From NCBI GenBank assembly GCA_002372505.1, contig DFGY01000043.1, forward strand, positions 20,400 through 84,399: a stretch of 64,000 nt of DNA, read 5' to 3'. The DNA is from Firmicutes bacterium UBA3738 (lineage in GTDB: Bacteria > Bacillota > Clostridia > Peptostreptococcales > Anaerovoracaceae). Position numbers and translations under genes: made by a program. Of the stretch, positions 33,499-42,196 are shown in pieces (position 1 is the first letter of the stretch; each line of letters starts with the position of its first letter). The notes below the pieces were generated by a model, which worked only from the letters and a program-made list of their open reading frames with translations, did no database searches and had not been told where the DNA came from.

Positions 33499-35481
33499 TT
33501 ACTCCGTGGTGCTGAGTATTTCCTGGTTCTTCTCTACCTGGCTCACCTTCATGTTCGTGGCTTCCTTCGGGTCAACCTCTTCGTTGAGACCGAGGATGGA
33601 TGGTCCCAGGTAAACGGTATCGAGTATCTCACCATCAAGATTTACTTTGCTGTATTCTGTGAAGTTCTGGCCTTTTATGTAATACTTGTCGCCGATTTTT
33701 ATAATCTTCTCTATCTTAATATCCTTTACGCCCATCTTAAGATCCAGACCCTTAAAGGGGGACGTGCCGCCTCCGCCGTAAATGTATCTTTCGCCGTAGA
33801 GCATGTCGTACTGAAGGGCTTTAAGATTTGCGCGGTAGTTTTTATCCTTTCTGTGGTTCTGGTGGTACGTAACCAGTGTGCCATTGTGAATCCCCAGTCT
33901 GTCCAGGAGATCCGCACCGATCTGATAGGCACAGACATTCTTCTTTTCAACCGGCATAGGGAAGTTGCTCCATATGACGTAGTCCGTATGGTAAATGCTG
34001 CGGTCCTTCCTGATGTTGTCTTCAGTGAGATTGTCAATTGCCGGCAGGTGGTCGCCGTAGAGTACGACTACTGTGTCTTCATCGAATTTTTTGAGTTCAT
34101 CCAGCAGTTCCTTTACCCATATGTCCATTTCATAGACCTGGTTGGCGTAGTATTCCCACTGCCACTTAAGCTCGTCGGAGGGAGCCTCGGTAACCTTTAT
34201 AATGGGATTTTCAATCATTTCCTCAGTTGGATACTTGCCGTGACCCTGAACGGAAATTGTGTAAATGTAATCTCTACCGGTGGTGTACTTAAGGGCGTCG
34301 AAGATCTGACTGGTGAGAATGTTGTCTTTAGCCCAGTTCTTCGGTGTCTTGGCTACACTGCTCATGTACTCCAGGGAAGTGAAGGTCTGAAATCCCAGAT
34401 TGCCCAGGGAGATGTTCCGGTTGTAGAAGGCCCCCCTGTGGTTGTGAATGGCGTGAGTGTGATAACCAATATTCATGAGATTGTAAGGTATGCTCTCGCA
34501 GCTTTCCTTTCTCAGAATGGTCTTGTAGGGATATTCCCCTGGACCGAAGAATTTGACGCTCATGCCGGTCATAGCCTCGAACTCTGTGTTGGCCGTGCCT
34601 GCGCCTACGGAAGGAACCCGGATTTTCCCGGAGGAGCATTCCCTCATGAGCTTTCTGTAGTTGGGGATGGGATCCCTGTTGTATTTCATGTCGTTGGCAA
34701 TAGTCGGGTCCACAAAGGATTCCAGCTGAACGAATATAATGTTCGGATGCTTTTCCTTGCCGTCGTTTGTGGTGTAGCCAACGGTTGTATTTAATTCTTT
34801 CTTTGAGAAAATGCCACGGATATTATCCTTGGTATAGTTGTCAGGTCTGCCGACTCCCGTGTCCAGCCAGGTAGCCGTAAAACAGTAGGGGAAGCCGTTG
34901 TCCCTGTAGCCGTAGGGCAGGTTGGGGAAGAAGGTGTCAATGACCTTCGCCTTTACGCACAGCCCCGTGGTGCCTGCCATTATCATGCCGATAATGAGAA
35001 GGCCGGGGATTACCAGGCGGAAGTTAGGCATTTTGTTCTGCCTGGGTGCCTTGCGGAACAGGAGTATTATCAGGAAGATAACGACAATGACTCCCACGAT
35101 AATCTCTACAATCTGCCCGGTGGAAAGGTAATTTGTCGCAATTGAAAGACCGTCCTTCAGTTCTCTGATATCGCTGGTGGTAAGGGGCGTCAGTCTGTTG
35201 GCCAGAATGAAGCCGTTGGCAAGACCGAGTATGACCCATACCGATCCGATGATAATCAGTGCGAATATTCTTCGCCTGAAAAGCATGGATACGCTGAGAC
35301 AAGTAAAGATTATGAGTGCATTGTAAAGGAACACCAGGGGGTGCTGGAACATGAAGACCACACCACCTGTTGCGCTCTGCCGGGCAAGAGTCTCTATAAA
35401 GAGGTTAATACCCAGCGCGCAGACTACGCATAGCATAATCCAGTTCTTTAAATATTTTTGAAAAAAGCTTTTGCTTTCCAT
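33499..35481 (-). CDS. ltaS: LTA synthase family sulfatase (lipoteichoic-acid-type glycerophosphate transferase)
   Basis: A 660-residue polytopic enzyme with an external sulfatase-fold domain. About five transmembrane segments occur in the first ~180 residues. The catalytic Thr is in GAGTANTEFEAMTG; metal residues are in FVQLESFVDP and LYGDHLPA, with H in SVQGHGKYP. It polymerises glycerol-phosphate from phosphatidylglycerol, or modifies a related polymer; the C-terminal ~100 residues form an extra beta-rich tail (GGGGTSPFKGLDLKMG). It is the largest gene of the minus-strand operon, 12 bp after rsmA. Confidence 0.9.
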   Translation of the reverse strand: MESKSFFQKYLKNWIMLCVVCALGINLFIETLARQSATGGVVFMFQHPLVFLYNALIIFTCLSVSMLFRRRIFALIIIGSVWVILGLANGFILANRLTPLTTSDIRELKDGLSIATNYLSTGQIVEIIVGVIVVIFLIILLFRKAPRQNKMPNFRLVIPGLLIIGMIMAGTTGLCVKAKVIDTFFPNLPYGYRDNGFPYCFTATWLDTGVGRPDNYTKDNIRGIFSKKELNTTVGYTTNDGKEKHPNIIFVQLESFVDPTIANDMKYNRDPIPNYRKLMRECSSGKIRVPSVGAGTANTEFEAMTGMSVKFFGPGEYPYKTILRKESCESIPYNLMNIGYHTHAIHNHRGAFYNRNISLGNLGFQTFTSLEYMSSVAKTPKNWAKDNILTSQIFDALKYTTGRDYIYTISVQGHGKYPTEEMIENPIIKVTEAPSDELKWQWEYYANQVYEMDIWVKELLDELKKFDEDTVVVLYGDHLPAIDNLTEDNIRKDRSIYHTDYVIWSNFPMPVEKKNVCAYQIGADLLDRLGIHNGTLVTYHQNHRKDKNYRANLKALQYDMLYGERYIYGGGGTSPFKGLDLKMGVKDIKIEKIIKIGDKYYIKGQNFTEYSKVNLDGEILDTVYLGPSILGLNEEVDPKEATNMKVSQVEKNQEILSTTE

Positions 35482-35493
35482 TAGATTGCTCCT

Positions 35494-36330
35494 TTAAATT
35501 GATTCTTCTATTTTATCCGCCAGCCTTGCAAAGTCCTCAATGGTCAGAGTCTCTGCCCGGGCTCCGGGAGAAATTCCCGCTTCGGTTATAATTTCCGTAA
35601 CTCTATTTTTATCAAGGCCTTTAAAGCCTGAAAGGCAGTTGGCCAGGGTTTTTCTTCTCTGTGAGAATGCCGCCTTGATGCAGCTGAAAAACAGCTTTTC
35701 ATCCTTAGGTGTGACGGCCTTTTCTTCTCTTAAGTCCAGACGCAGGACGGCTGAGTCTACCTTGGGCTGGGGAATGAACATAGTCTTTGGCACGTCGCAG
35801 ATATCCGTAACGGTGCAGTAATATTTAACTGCGATGCTAAGGGAGCCGTATTCCTTTCCGCCGGCCTCCGCCTTAATGCGGTCCGCCACTTCCTTTTGCA
35901 TCATTATGGTGATGCTGTCAATTCCCCCGTCCTCTTCCAGGAGCTTCATTATTATGGGAGTGGTTATGTAATAGGGCAGGTTGCCGATTACTTTTACTCC
36001 CTTGATTTCCGGGTCCAGGCTCAGCTCTTCCGCGATTATGCTCCCTACGTTGGTCTTCAGCACATCTTCGTTTATTACCTTGATGTTGTCAAAGACGGAA
36101 AGCTCCCTTTCAAGTATGGGAATGAGCTCAGTATCTATTTCAATGGCCATCAGCCTGCGGACAAGATTTGCAGCCGGCTTTGTGAGGGCTCCCATGCCGG
36201 GACCGATTTCTATTACCAGGTCATCGGCCTTAAGATCGGCGCCCTCAAGAATTTCGCCGATGACTTTATCGCTCTTAAGGAAATTTTGTCCTAGGCTTTT
36301 TGTGAATTTGAAATTATATCCTTTATACAT
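35494..36330 (-). CDS. rsmA: 16S rRNA (adenine1518/1519-N6)-dimethyltransferase
   Basis: A 278-residue KsgA/RsmA that dimethylates two adenines near the 3' end of 16S rRNA. Motifs: FKFTKSLGQNFLKSD, EIGPGMGALT, and catalytic NLPYYITTPIIM; FIPQPKVDSAVLRL is also conserved. It overlaps rnmV by 40 bp, the usual RNase M5-KsgA pairing in Firmicutes. Confidence 0.96.
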   Translation of the reverse strand: MYKGYNFKFTKSLGQNFLKSDKVIGEILEGADLKADDLVIEIGPGMGALTKPAANLVRRLMAIEIDTELIPILERELSVFDNIKVINEDVLKTNVGSIIAEELSLDPEIKGVKVIGNLPYYITTPIIMKLLEEDGGIDSITIMMQKEVADRIKAEAGGKEYGSLSIAVKYYCTVTDICDVPKTMFIPQPKVDSAVLRLDLREEKAVTPKDEKLFFSCIKAAFSQRRKTLANCLSGFKGLDKNRVTEIITEAGISPGARAETLTIEDFARLADKIEESI

Positions 36331-36842
36331 AAATCCAGTTCTTCTTTAGTAATACCGAAGGCGTTGAGTTTCTTGAGGAAGGTTTTGGTATTGCCCGTCC
36401 CTATTCCAAGACGGTCTCCTGCTGCGGCTCTCAGCCTTCCAGAATTTTCATCTCCTGCCAGACCCCACCCAATCATGTCGTCCATGGTGAAAACCTTTGG
36501 CGCCTCGGATATGGTGCTCTTGGCCTTTGAAAGGGCCTCCTGTATATCTTCGGGCTTTGCGTTTTCTATTCCTATGTCGTCCTTGTCTGTGGCCTTGCCT
36601 CTGTCTAGGTAGGCATGCTTGGCCTCCGGGAATTTTTCCTTCAGCCTGCGCCTTATTTCATTTCCTGCATGATCCGGATCTGTGAATATAATCAGACCAC
36701 GGGTCTCATAGGCCTTTTCAAGAAGGCTCCAGGTCCCGGCGCTGATGCCGTAGCCGTGGGTCTCTATTGTATCTGCTTCAACGGCCCTGTTAATGGCAGC
36801 CGTATCGTCCCGTCCTTCCACCACTATGACTTCTTTAATCAT
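36291..36842 (-). CDS. rnmV: Ribonuclease M5
   Basis: A 183-residue Toprim nuclease that matures 5S rRNA. The Toprim motifs are VVEGRDDTAAI and IFTDPDHAGNEIRRRL. C-terminal LNAFGITKEELD is typical of the family. It starts 5 bp after divIC and overlaps rsmA by 40 bp, so the three are translated as a unit. Confidence 0.94.
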   Translation of the reverse strand: MIKEVIVVEGRDDTAAINRAVEADTIETHGYGISAGTWSLLEKAYETRGLIIFTDPDHAGNEIRRRLKEKFPEAKHAYLDRGKATDKDDIGIENAKPEDIQEALSKAKSTISEAPKVFTMDDMIGWGLAGDENSGRLRAAAGDRLGIGTGNTKTFLKKLNAFGITKEELDLCIKDIISNSQKA

Positions 36843-36847
36843 CTCTT

Positions 36848-37264
36848 TTATTCGTCGGTTTCATCGGGAAGTACGTAAAGAATCTCACCGGGCTTAATCA
36901 TCCTGAGCTGCTTACGGGCCTGCTCTTCAATGTAGTCCTGGTCAGTGACTGCTCTCTTTTCCTCCTCCAGAGCCTTCTTCTTCTTTTCCAGTTTTGTGAT
37001 TTCTGCTTTTAGCTGGCTTTCTTCCATCTTAAGGGCGATGACGTTGTGGGCAAGGACTCCGATGATAACGAGCATTACCAGTATTACGAGCATGTAAATA
37101 CCGAGCTTTCTGTTGTGCTGCTTTTTTTGCCGCTTTACAGAAGCCTCGGATCGATCGCTTATTTCGACAGATTCTTCTCTCTCTTCCTGCCGCTGTTTTT
37201 CCCGTTTCTCCAGAGCCTTGTTAAAATCAACAACCCGGCCCTTACTTTTCTTTTGCTTAGCCAT
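36848..37264 (-). CDS. divIC: Septum formation initiator, DivIC/FtsL family
   Basis: A 138-residue bitopic division protein. A charged cytoplasmic N-terminus of ~55 residues is followed by one transmembrane helix (LGIYMLVILVMLVIIGVLAH) and a coiled coil (ESQLKAEITKLEKKKKALEE), then the DivIC tail ARKQLRMIKPGEILYV. It works with FtsL and DivIB in septum assembly. Start at ATG 37264. The extended -10 TGGTATAAT ends 6 bp before the ATG, so this mRNA could be leaderless or nearly so. Confidence 0.85.
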   Translation of the reverse strand: MAKQKKSKGRVVDFNKALEKREKQRQEEREESVEISDRSEASVKRQKKQHNRKLGIYMLVILVMLVIIGVLAHNVIALKMEESQLKAEITKLEKKKKALEEEKRAVTDQDYIEEQARKQLRMIKPGEILYVLPDETDE

Positions 37265-37270
37265 CGCATC

Positions 37271-37279
37271 ATTATACCA
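37271..37279 (-). promoter_or_regulatory. Extended -10 promoter of the divIC-ybaK operon
   Basis: Minus-strand TGGTATAAT lies between the family-2 element (7 bp away, edge at 37286) and ATG 37264. No clear -35 box; the position of a -35 would fall in the repeat. The arrangement matches the thioesterase promoter at 21905-21913 and the RraA promoter at 62301-62309. Confidence 0.55.
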
Positions 37280-37285
37280 CAAAAC

Positions 37286-37676
37286 CCGTTACACGGGGAC
37301 AGGCTTTTTGTTTCACCTGTCCCCGCGCCTCTTTTTGTTTCACCTGTCCCCGCGCCTGAGCAGCATCAATTCCAACATTCCTCCAGCCACGGCAAAAATG
37401 TTGGAAATAAAGCCTGCAAATCCGCCTCGTCCCCGCGCCTGAGCAGCATCAATTCCAACATTCCTCCAGCTACAGCGAAAATGTTGGAAATAAAGCCTGC
37501 AAATCCACGTCGTCCCCGCGCCTGGGTAACAACAATTCCAACATTCCTCCAGCCACAACGAAAATGTTGGAATCCATGTCGGTGGACTCTTGTCCGGCCG
37601 TTGGCGCGCATCTCAATCGTCGCACAAGGCGCTCACCACAATGGTCGCACAACCCAATTGAAACGCCGTGTAACGG
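37286..37676. repeat. Family-2 composite element carrying an 83-bp hairpin array
   Basis: The ends CCGTTACACGG (37286-37296) and CCGTGTAACGG (37666-37676) are inverted repeats. The left end continues with the family-2 core GACAGGCTTTTTGTTTCACC. Inside are the tandem units described separately. This fills most of the gene-free stretch 37265-37754; the rest holds a possible TTTACG-17-TAGAAT promoter (37689-37717) for the CoA-transferase. Confidence 0.7.
37346..37572. repeat. Tandem array of three 83-bp hairpin units
   Basis: Units begin at 37346, 37429 and 37512 with GTCCCCGCGCCTG; the third is cut after its hairpin. Each has a stem TTCCAACATT / AATGTTGGAA with a 17-nt loop (CCTCCAGCCACGGCAAA type). 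The units differ by a few bases, mostly in loop and linker, while the stem is unchanged, which points to selection on the hairpin (inference from three units only). Confidence 0.85.
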
Positions 37677-37754
37677 ATAAAAATATGATTTACGGATTGA
37701 TTAAAACAATATAGAATATACGCGTGGAATATATATGTGAAAAGGAGAAAGGCC

Positions 37755-39293
37755 ATGAAGATAATTGAAATCTCCGATCTTGGCGGAATTGTAAAGGATG
37801 GGATGGCTGTTGCCGGTGCCGGCTTTTCAAAGGCGGGCATAGCCGACTACGTTTACAAGGGGCTGGAGGATTCCTTCGTTAACACGGGACACCCCAAGGG
37901 CATTACCATGATTATTAACGCTCTCGGCGGCACCGGGGTAGTGGGGACATACAACGACCACTTCGGACCGGAGGGCATGGTCAGCGATGTGAGAGTTTCT
38001 CATATTCAGCTGGCGCCCAGGGTAAGAGACCAGATTGACGCAGGGAAAATCCAGGGACACATGTATCCTCTCGGCGCACTTGCTCAGCTCTATCGCGATA
38101 TGGGCGCAGGAAAGCCGGGAACGCTAAGTAAGGCGGGTCTTGGAACCTTCGTTGACCCCAGGCAGGATGGCGGCCGCATGAATGAGATTACGAAGGATGA
38201 TATCTGCAGGCTGGTGGAAATAGATGGAGAGGAATGGCTGTTTTATCCGGCATTCCCCATAGACGTGGCCATTATCAAAGCAACCTACGCAGATGAAAGC
38301 GGCAATATTTCCATGGAGCGCGAGCCGACTATTTCCGATGCCTTTAACACTATTCAGGCAGCCAAGCAGCAGGGCGGAATATCAATTGTGCAGGTTGAAA
38401 AGGTCGTGAAGAACGGCGAGCTTCTTGCAAGGAATATTGAAGTGCCCGGCATCATGGTTGACTACGTGGTGGTTGCGCCGAAGGAGTACAGCAAGCAGAC
38501 TGTGGAAATTGACTACGACCCGGTGCTGTGCCAGCTGGAGACTCAGGACCTTTCCAAAATCGAGAAGATGCCACTTAACATCAAAAAGATCATTGCCCGC
38601 AGATCCACTATGGAGCTTCGCAAGGGGGACAAGGTCAACCTGGGCTACGGCATCCCCGAGTTCTGCGGGGACATCGCCGCAGAGGAAGGAAAGTCCCAGG
38701 ACTTTACCCTTACCTGCGAGTGCGGCCTTATGGGTGGAGTACCCGGCAGCGGAATGGAATTCGGCACGGCGAGAAACGCCGACTACGTAACGGACATGGC
38801 GAAGATGATGGACTGGTACGATGGCGGAGGTCTGGATGTAAGCGTCCTGGGCTTCGGTGAAATAGACGCGGCCGGCAACGTTAACGCATCAAGGTTCGGA
38901 ATGTCAGTTGGCCCCGGCGGATTTATAAACATTACAACAGGCACAAAGCGCAATGTTTTCTGCGGCACCTTTACAACCGGCGGCCTCAAAGTCAGTGCCG
39001 GAGAAGGAAAACTAAGCATTGAGCAGGAAGGGAAAATCAAAAAGTTCGTCAATTCCGTAGAGCAGGTAACCTTCAACGCAGACGTGGCTTTTAAAGACGG
39101 CCATGAAATAATTTACGTAACGGAGCGAGCAGTATTTGAACTCCGCGCAGACGAAATGGTACTGACGGAAATCGCCCCAGGCATAGACCTGGAAAAGGAC
39201 GTCCTTTCCCAAATGGACTTCCCGGTAAAGGTAGCAGACGACCTGAAGGAAATGGACCCCCGCATATTTACAGACAGCACCATGGGCTTGTAG
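37755..39293 (+). CDS. Acyl-CoA:acetate/3-ketoacid CoA-transferase (fused alpha-beta subunits)
   Basis: A 512-residue family I CoA-transferase with alpha and beta halves joined (YdiF/propionate CoA-transferase type). The alpha half opens with VKDGMAVAGAGFSKAGIADYV. The beta half has the catalytic Glu in CECGLMGGVPGSGMEFG (about residue 320) and LDVSVLGFGEIDAAGNVN. It moves CoA between acyl-CoA and acetate or similar acids in fermentation. Start at ATG 37755 with AAAGGAG 7 bp upstream. A small membrane protein and an FlK-like thioesterase follow closely, which fits acyl-CoA metabolism. Confidence 0.9.
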   Translation: MKIIEISDLGGIVKDGMAVAGAGFSKAGIADYVYKGLEDSFVNTGHPKGITMIINALGGTGVVGTYNDHFGPEGMVSDVRVSHIQLAPRVRDQIDAGKIQGHMYPLGALAQLYRDMGAGKPGTLSKAGLGTFVDPRQDGGRMNEITKDDICRLVEIDGEEWLFYPAFPIDVAIIKATYADESGNISMEREPTISDAFNTIQAAKQQGGISIVQVEKVVKNGELLARNIEVPGIMVDYVVVAPKEYSKQTVEIDYDPVLCQLETQDLSKIEKMPLNIKKIIARRSTMELRKGDKVNLGYGIPEFCGDIAAEEGKSQDFTLTCECGLMGGVPGSGMEFGTARNADYVTDMAKMMDWYDGGGLDVSVLGFGEIDAAGNVNASRFGMSVGPGGFINITTGTKRNVFCGTFTTGGLKVSAGEGKLSIEQEGKIKKFVNSVEQVTFNADVAFKDGHEIIYVTERAVFELRADEMVLTEIAPGIDLEKDVLSQMDFPVKVADDLKEMDPRIFTDSTMGL

Positions 39294-39306
39294 ACAGGAG
39301 GCATTA

Positions 39307-39510
39307 ATGTACTTATTGTTGCTATTGAGCGTTGGTATAATTACTATCGTAATGATTGTCTATACTATAATTGATGGGATAAAGAATAAGCCGGAATGGT
39401 ATGTTATGGCGGTAAGGGGGGTAGCGTGTATTGGAGCGATTGTGGTATTTATGCTTTTACTGCTGCCTCTGGTGGAGATATTGGTGTTCTTGAGTGTTAT
39501 AACGGACTAA
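39307..39510 (+). CDS. Small membrane protein with two transmembrane helices
   Basis: A 67-residue hydrophobic protein I do not recognise. Two helices, residues ~2-23 and ~37-64, joined by DGIKNKPEWY. AGGAGG sits 5 bp before the ATG, a strong sign that it is translated. It lies 13 bp after the CoA-transferase and 19 bp before the thioesterase, so it belongs to that operon. It may be a membrane tether or regulator; nothing more can be said. Confidence 0.7.
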   Translation: MYLLLLLSVGIITIVMIVYTIIDGIKNKPEWYVMAVRGVACIGAIVVFMLLLLPLVEILVFLSVITD

Positions 39511-39529
39511 TAAGCAAGGAGAAAAAACA

Positions 39530-39913
39530 ATGGAAATAGGAACAAAGGGAGCAAGAGAAATTACAGTTACGGAGGATATGTGCGCCAGCAAGGCAGGGAA
39601 GGGTCTTCCCCCGGTGCTGTCCACACCTAACTTAATCAGCAACATGGAGGGCACCTGCCTGGATTCGGTAATGCCATTCATTGAAGAGGGCCAGGCCACG
39701 GTAGGAGCCAAGGTGGATGTAACTCACATGGCGGCAACGCCGGTAGGCATGAAGGTCTTCTTTGAGAGCGAACTACTGGAAGCCAGCGGAGCCAAGCTGG
39801 TGTTCAGCGTGACGGCCCGCGACGAAGTTGAGACTGTAGGCAAAGGAACCCACGTCCGCTTCATAATCGACCAGCAGTGCTTCATAGATAATCTTGCGAA
39901 AAAACAAAAATAG
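39530..39913 (+). CDS. FlK-like hot-dog thioesterase
   Basis: A 127-residue thioesterase of the fluoroacetyl-CoA thioesterase (FlK) family. The catalytic triad spacing is preserved: Thr32 and Glu40 in STPNLISNMEGT, His66 in VTHMAATPVGM, giving the same 8- and 34-residue spacing as Thr42, Glu50 and His76 of FlK. It probably hydrolyses a short acyl-CoA; fluoroacetate is not implied. AAGGAGA precedes the ATG. It ends the CoA-transferase operon and converges on a LysR gene. Confidence 0.85.
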   Translation: MEIGTKGAREITVTEDMCASKAGKGLPPVLSTPNLISNMEGTCLDSVMPFIEEGQATVGAKVDVTHMAATPVGMKVFFESELLEASGAKLVFSVTARDEVETVGKGTHVRFIIDQQCFIDNLAKKQK

Positions 39914-39923
39914 CTGGTTTCAT

Positions 39924-40862
39924 CTATAGTAAGTTTTTAACAGATTTCTTTTTCTTGATCAGTGAGGTGAGCTCGCTGATGTAGGAGTCTAACAAATCGG
40001 TGCTCTGTCCGGCGCCTGTCACCAGGTACATGGTGCGGTCGGGAGGGGCCGATTTTAGTTTGCGTCTTTCCAGTTTAATGGCCTTGGCCTTGGCGCTGCC
40101 GGCGTCCTTGCCCTTGTCCAGGAAGGCGTCCGCCACTGTGGCCGGGACGATGGACCAGGCGTTTTTCCCAAGGGAATAGAGAAGGTTTTCCACCTGCTGC
40201 ACCAGGTCGCACTCGATGAAGGGGCTGCCGGTGAGGCGGAACCAATGGTCGAACCAGTTTATGAAATCCGAGGAGTAGGGGGAATAAATGCAAGCCGAAA
40301 GATCCAGGCTCCTGGCGTCGACCTTCTCCGGATAGTCCGAGTCGCTCCTGCAGACGAAGACCATCTTTTCGCTGTAAAGGGGCCTTGAGACCACGTCCTG
40401 GAAATAGAAATTTGCTCCGACAATTGCCGCGTCCAGACGACCTGAAGCAACCCGCCGATAGCATTCCTTGTATGTATATGTGTGAAGCCTAAGGTAGGTA
40501 TCCGGGTGCTTTTCCTTAAACCGCACATTGGCCTCATTCATAACGTATATGTGTGGCCCGTCGGAAGAGGCGATGTTCAGTGTCTCCTTTGGAGCCCGGG
40601 CAGGTGCGGTCCCTATGCGCACCATTTGCTCGGCCTCGGCTATGAACCTTTCCGCATGGGGAATGAAGGCCTCCCCGGCCTCCGTCAGTTTCCCCTGGCG
40701 GATTCCTTTGCTTCTTTCTATTAGCTTGTGGCCCACTTCTTCCTCAAGCTGGCCCAGCCTTTTGCCCAGAGCCGGCTGTGACACGTGAAGATGCTCCGCA
40801 GCTTCCGACAGGGAGCCGTATCTTACAATAGCGAGAAAGGATTGTACGGATTCGGTGTTCAT
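39924..40862 (-). CDS. LysR-family transcriptional regulator
   Basis: A 312-residue LysR protein. HTH in the first ~65 residues (SVQSFLAIVRYGSLSEAAEH, VSQPALGKRLGQLEEE) and an effector-binding domain after ~90. Start at ATG 40862 with a GGAG site 6 bp upstream. It diverges from the D-cysteine-desulfhydrase-like gene, the normal arrangement for control of that gene. A weak inverted repeat ATATT-N8-AATAT (40908-40925) with T-N11-A character is a possible site. Confidence 0.9.
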   Translation of the reverse strand: MNTESVQSFLAIVRYGSLSEAAEHLHVSQPALGKRLGQLEEEVGHKLIERSKGIRQGKLTEAGEAFIPHAERFIAEAEQMVRIGTAPARAPKETLNIASSDGPHIYVMNEANVRFKEKHPDTYLRLHTYTYKECYRRVASGRLDAAIVGANFYFQDVVSRPLYSEKMVFVCRSDSDYPEKVDARSLDLSACIYSPYSSDFINWFDHWFRLTGSPFIECDLVQQVENLLYSLGKNAWSIVPATVADAFLDKGKDAGSAKAKAIKLERRKLKSAPPDRTMYLVTGAGQSTDLLDSYISELTSLIKKKKSVKNLL

Positions 40863-40998
40863 AATTTCTCCATTCAAATGGCATCGGATTAAATAAAAAC
40901 TTTTCTTATATTATATGCAAAATATATTCACTATTCAAATATTTATTAATGGGTTAAAATTATAACGAGAAATAGGATTGACATAAAGGAGGTGCCAT

Positions 40999-42021
40999 AT
41001 GGCTTTCGGTAAGGAAAAAGTAAAAATACTTGATGGACCTACGCCCCTGGAATATCTGGCAAGGGCTTCGGAAGATCTGGGAATCCGGCTGTACATGAAG
41101 CGGGACGACCTGACACCTCTGGGCAACGGTGGCAACAAGCTGCGCAAACTGGAGTATTCCGTAAAGGAGGCCCTGGATCAAGGTGCAACCAGAATTCTCA
41201 CAGTTGGCGGAGTGCAGACAAATCACGGCAGGCTCACGGCGGCAGCAGCCGCAAAGTTCGGATTTAACTGTACCATCCTCACCTTCGGCCGCTACCCGGG
41301 TGAAGTGTCTGCCAACCTGCTCCTTGACCGCATCCTGGGTGCGGATGTAATAATCGAGGAGCCTCAGGCTTTAACCGATTCAGTGCTGAGGGCCAAGGCA
41401 GAAGAGTATTCCAAAAAGTACGAAGCCCAGGGAGAAAGCGTTTACTTTTTAACATTGGGCGGCTCCGATGAAACGGGAATGCTGGGCTACTACGACTGCG
41501 CAGTAGAGCTGACGGACCAGGCCAAGGAGCTTGGAATTGAAGACGCCAGAGTCGTAACTACAGCCGGCAGCATGGGCACCTACATGGGCCTTTACTTCGG
41601 ACTTAAGAACGAAGCCTCGCCACTTTCCCTTACAGGGATAGCCATTATGCCCTTTGACGAGACCAAGATCGACGACGCCAACGGCCAGCTTCAAAGAGCA
41701 ATAGCGCAGTACGGCTTCGACTTTGACGCAACCTGGGAAGACTTGAACATAGAAACAGATTATTCCCACGGCAGCTACAACAACCCTGTAAAGGAAGTCC
41801 GGGACGCCATTCTCTACATGGCCCGCATGGAAGGAATTCTTCTCGACCCATGCTACACAGGCAAATCCTTCGCCGGCCTCATGAGAATGATAGAAGAAGG
41901 TAAGATTGAAAAAGGTGAGAAAATAATCTTCATGCACACAGGCGGCATGCCCGGCCTTTACACCAAACACCACAGAGAAGCCTTCGAAGAAGAGCTTATG
42001 GACGGCATCCAAATAGTGTAA
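40999..42021 (+). CDS. dcyD: D-cysteine desulfhydrase / ACC deaminase family PLP enzyme
   Basis: A 340-residue type II PLP enzyme. The PLP lysine is in LGNGGNKLRKLEYS, the substrate loop is GGVQTNHGR, and TAGSMGTYMGL is the phosphate-binding loop. HTGGMPGLY is typical of D-cysteine desulfhydrases (D-Cys to pyruvate, H2S and NH3). Related ACC deaminases and other D-amino-acid lyases cannot be excluded. AAAGGAGGTG precedes the ATG. A family-1 repeat begins 3 bp after the stop. LysR control is likely. Confidence 0.82.
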   Translation: MAFGKEKVKILDGPTPLEYLARASEDLGIRLYMKRDDLTPLGNGGNKLRKLEYSVKEALDQGATRILTVGGVQTNHGRLTAAAAAKFGFNCTILTFGRYPGEVSANLLLDRILGADVIIEEPQALTDSVLRAKAEEYSKKYEAQGESVYFLTLGGSDETGMLGYYDCAVELTDQAKELGIEDARVVTTAGSMGTYMGLYFGLKNEASPLSLTGIAIMPFDETKIDDANGQLQRAIAQYGFDFDATWEDLNIETDYSHGSYNNPVKEVRDAILYMARMEGILLDPCYTGKSFAGLMRMIEEGKIEKGEKIIFMHTGGMPGLYTKHHREAFEEELMDGIQIV

Positions 42022-42024
42022 AAA

Positions 42025-42103
42025 GATGACAAGGGGACGGTTCTCCCGTCACCTTTTTACAAAATATAGCAAAAGGTGACAAGAGAACCGTCCCCTTGTC
42101 ATC
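42025..42103. repeat. Family-1 palindromic element, full 79-bp form
   Basis: Left half with GACGGTTCTCCCGTCACC, spacer TTTTTACAAAATATAGCAAA, inverted right half ending TGTCATC. It begins 3 bp after the dcyD stop; a TATAAT box (42113-42118 region) for the next gene lies 10 bp downstream. It may act as a terminator as well as a repeat. Confidence 0.85.
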
Positions 42104-42196
42104 AAAAAAGTGTATAATGTTAGTAGATGAAAACGGCTGAGGCCGCAAGTATAAAAAACCATATTATGAAACCATACTATGAAAGGAAGAGAAAAA

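Noticed and set aside
33487..34794. A 435-residue frame on the plus strand
   Set aside because: It is antisense to ltaS, which has clear catalytic motifs; the plus-strand translation shows no recognisable domain.
37346..37572. CRISPR array
   Set aside because: Units are 83 bp and repeat as a whole with no unique spacers; no cas genes are present. The same holds for 61849-62268.
39530..39913. Fluoroacetate resistance
   Set aside because: The catalytic spacing matches FlK, but most family members act on ordinary acyl-CoAs and nothing here points to organofluorine.
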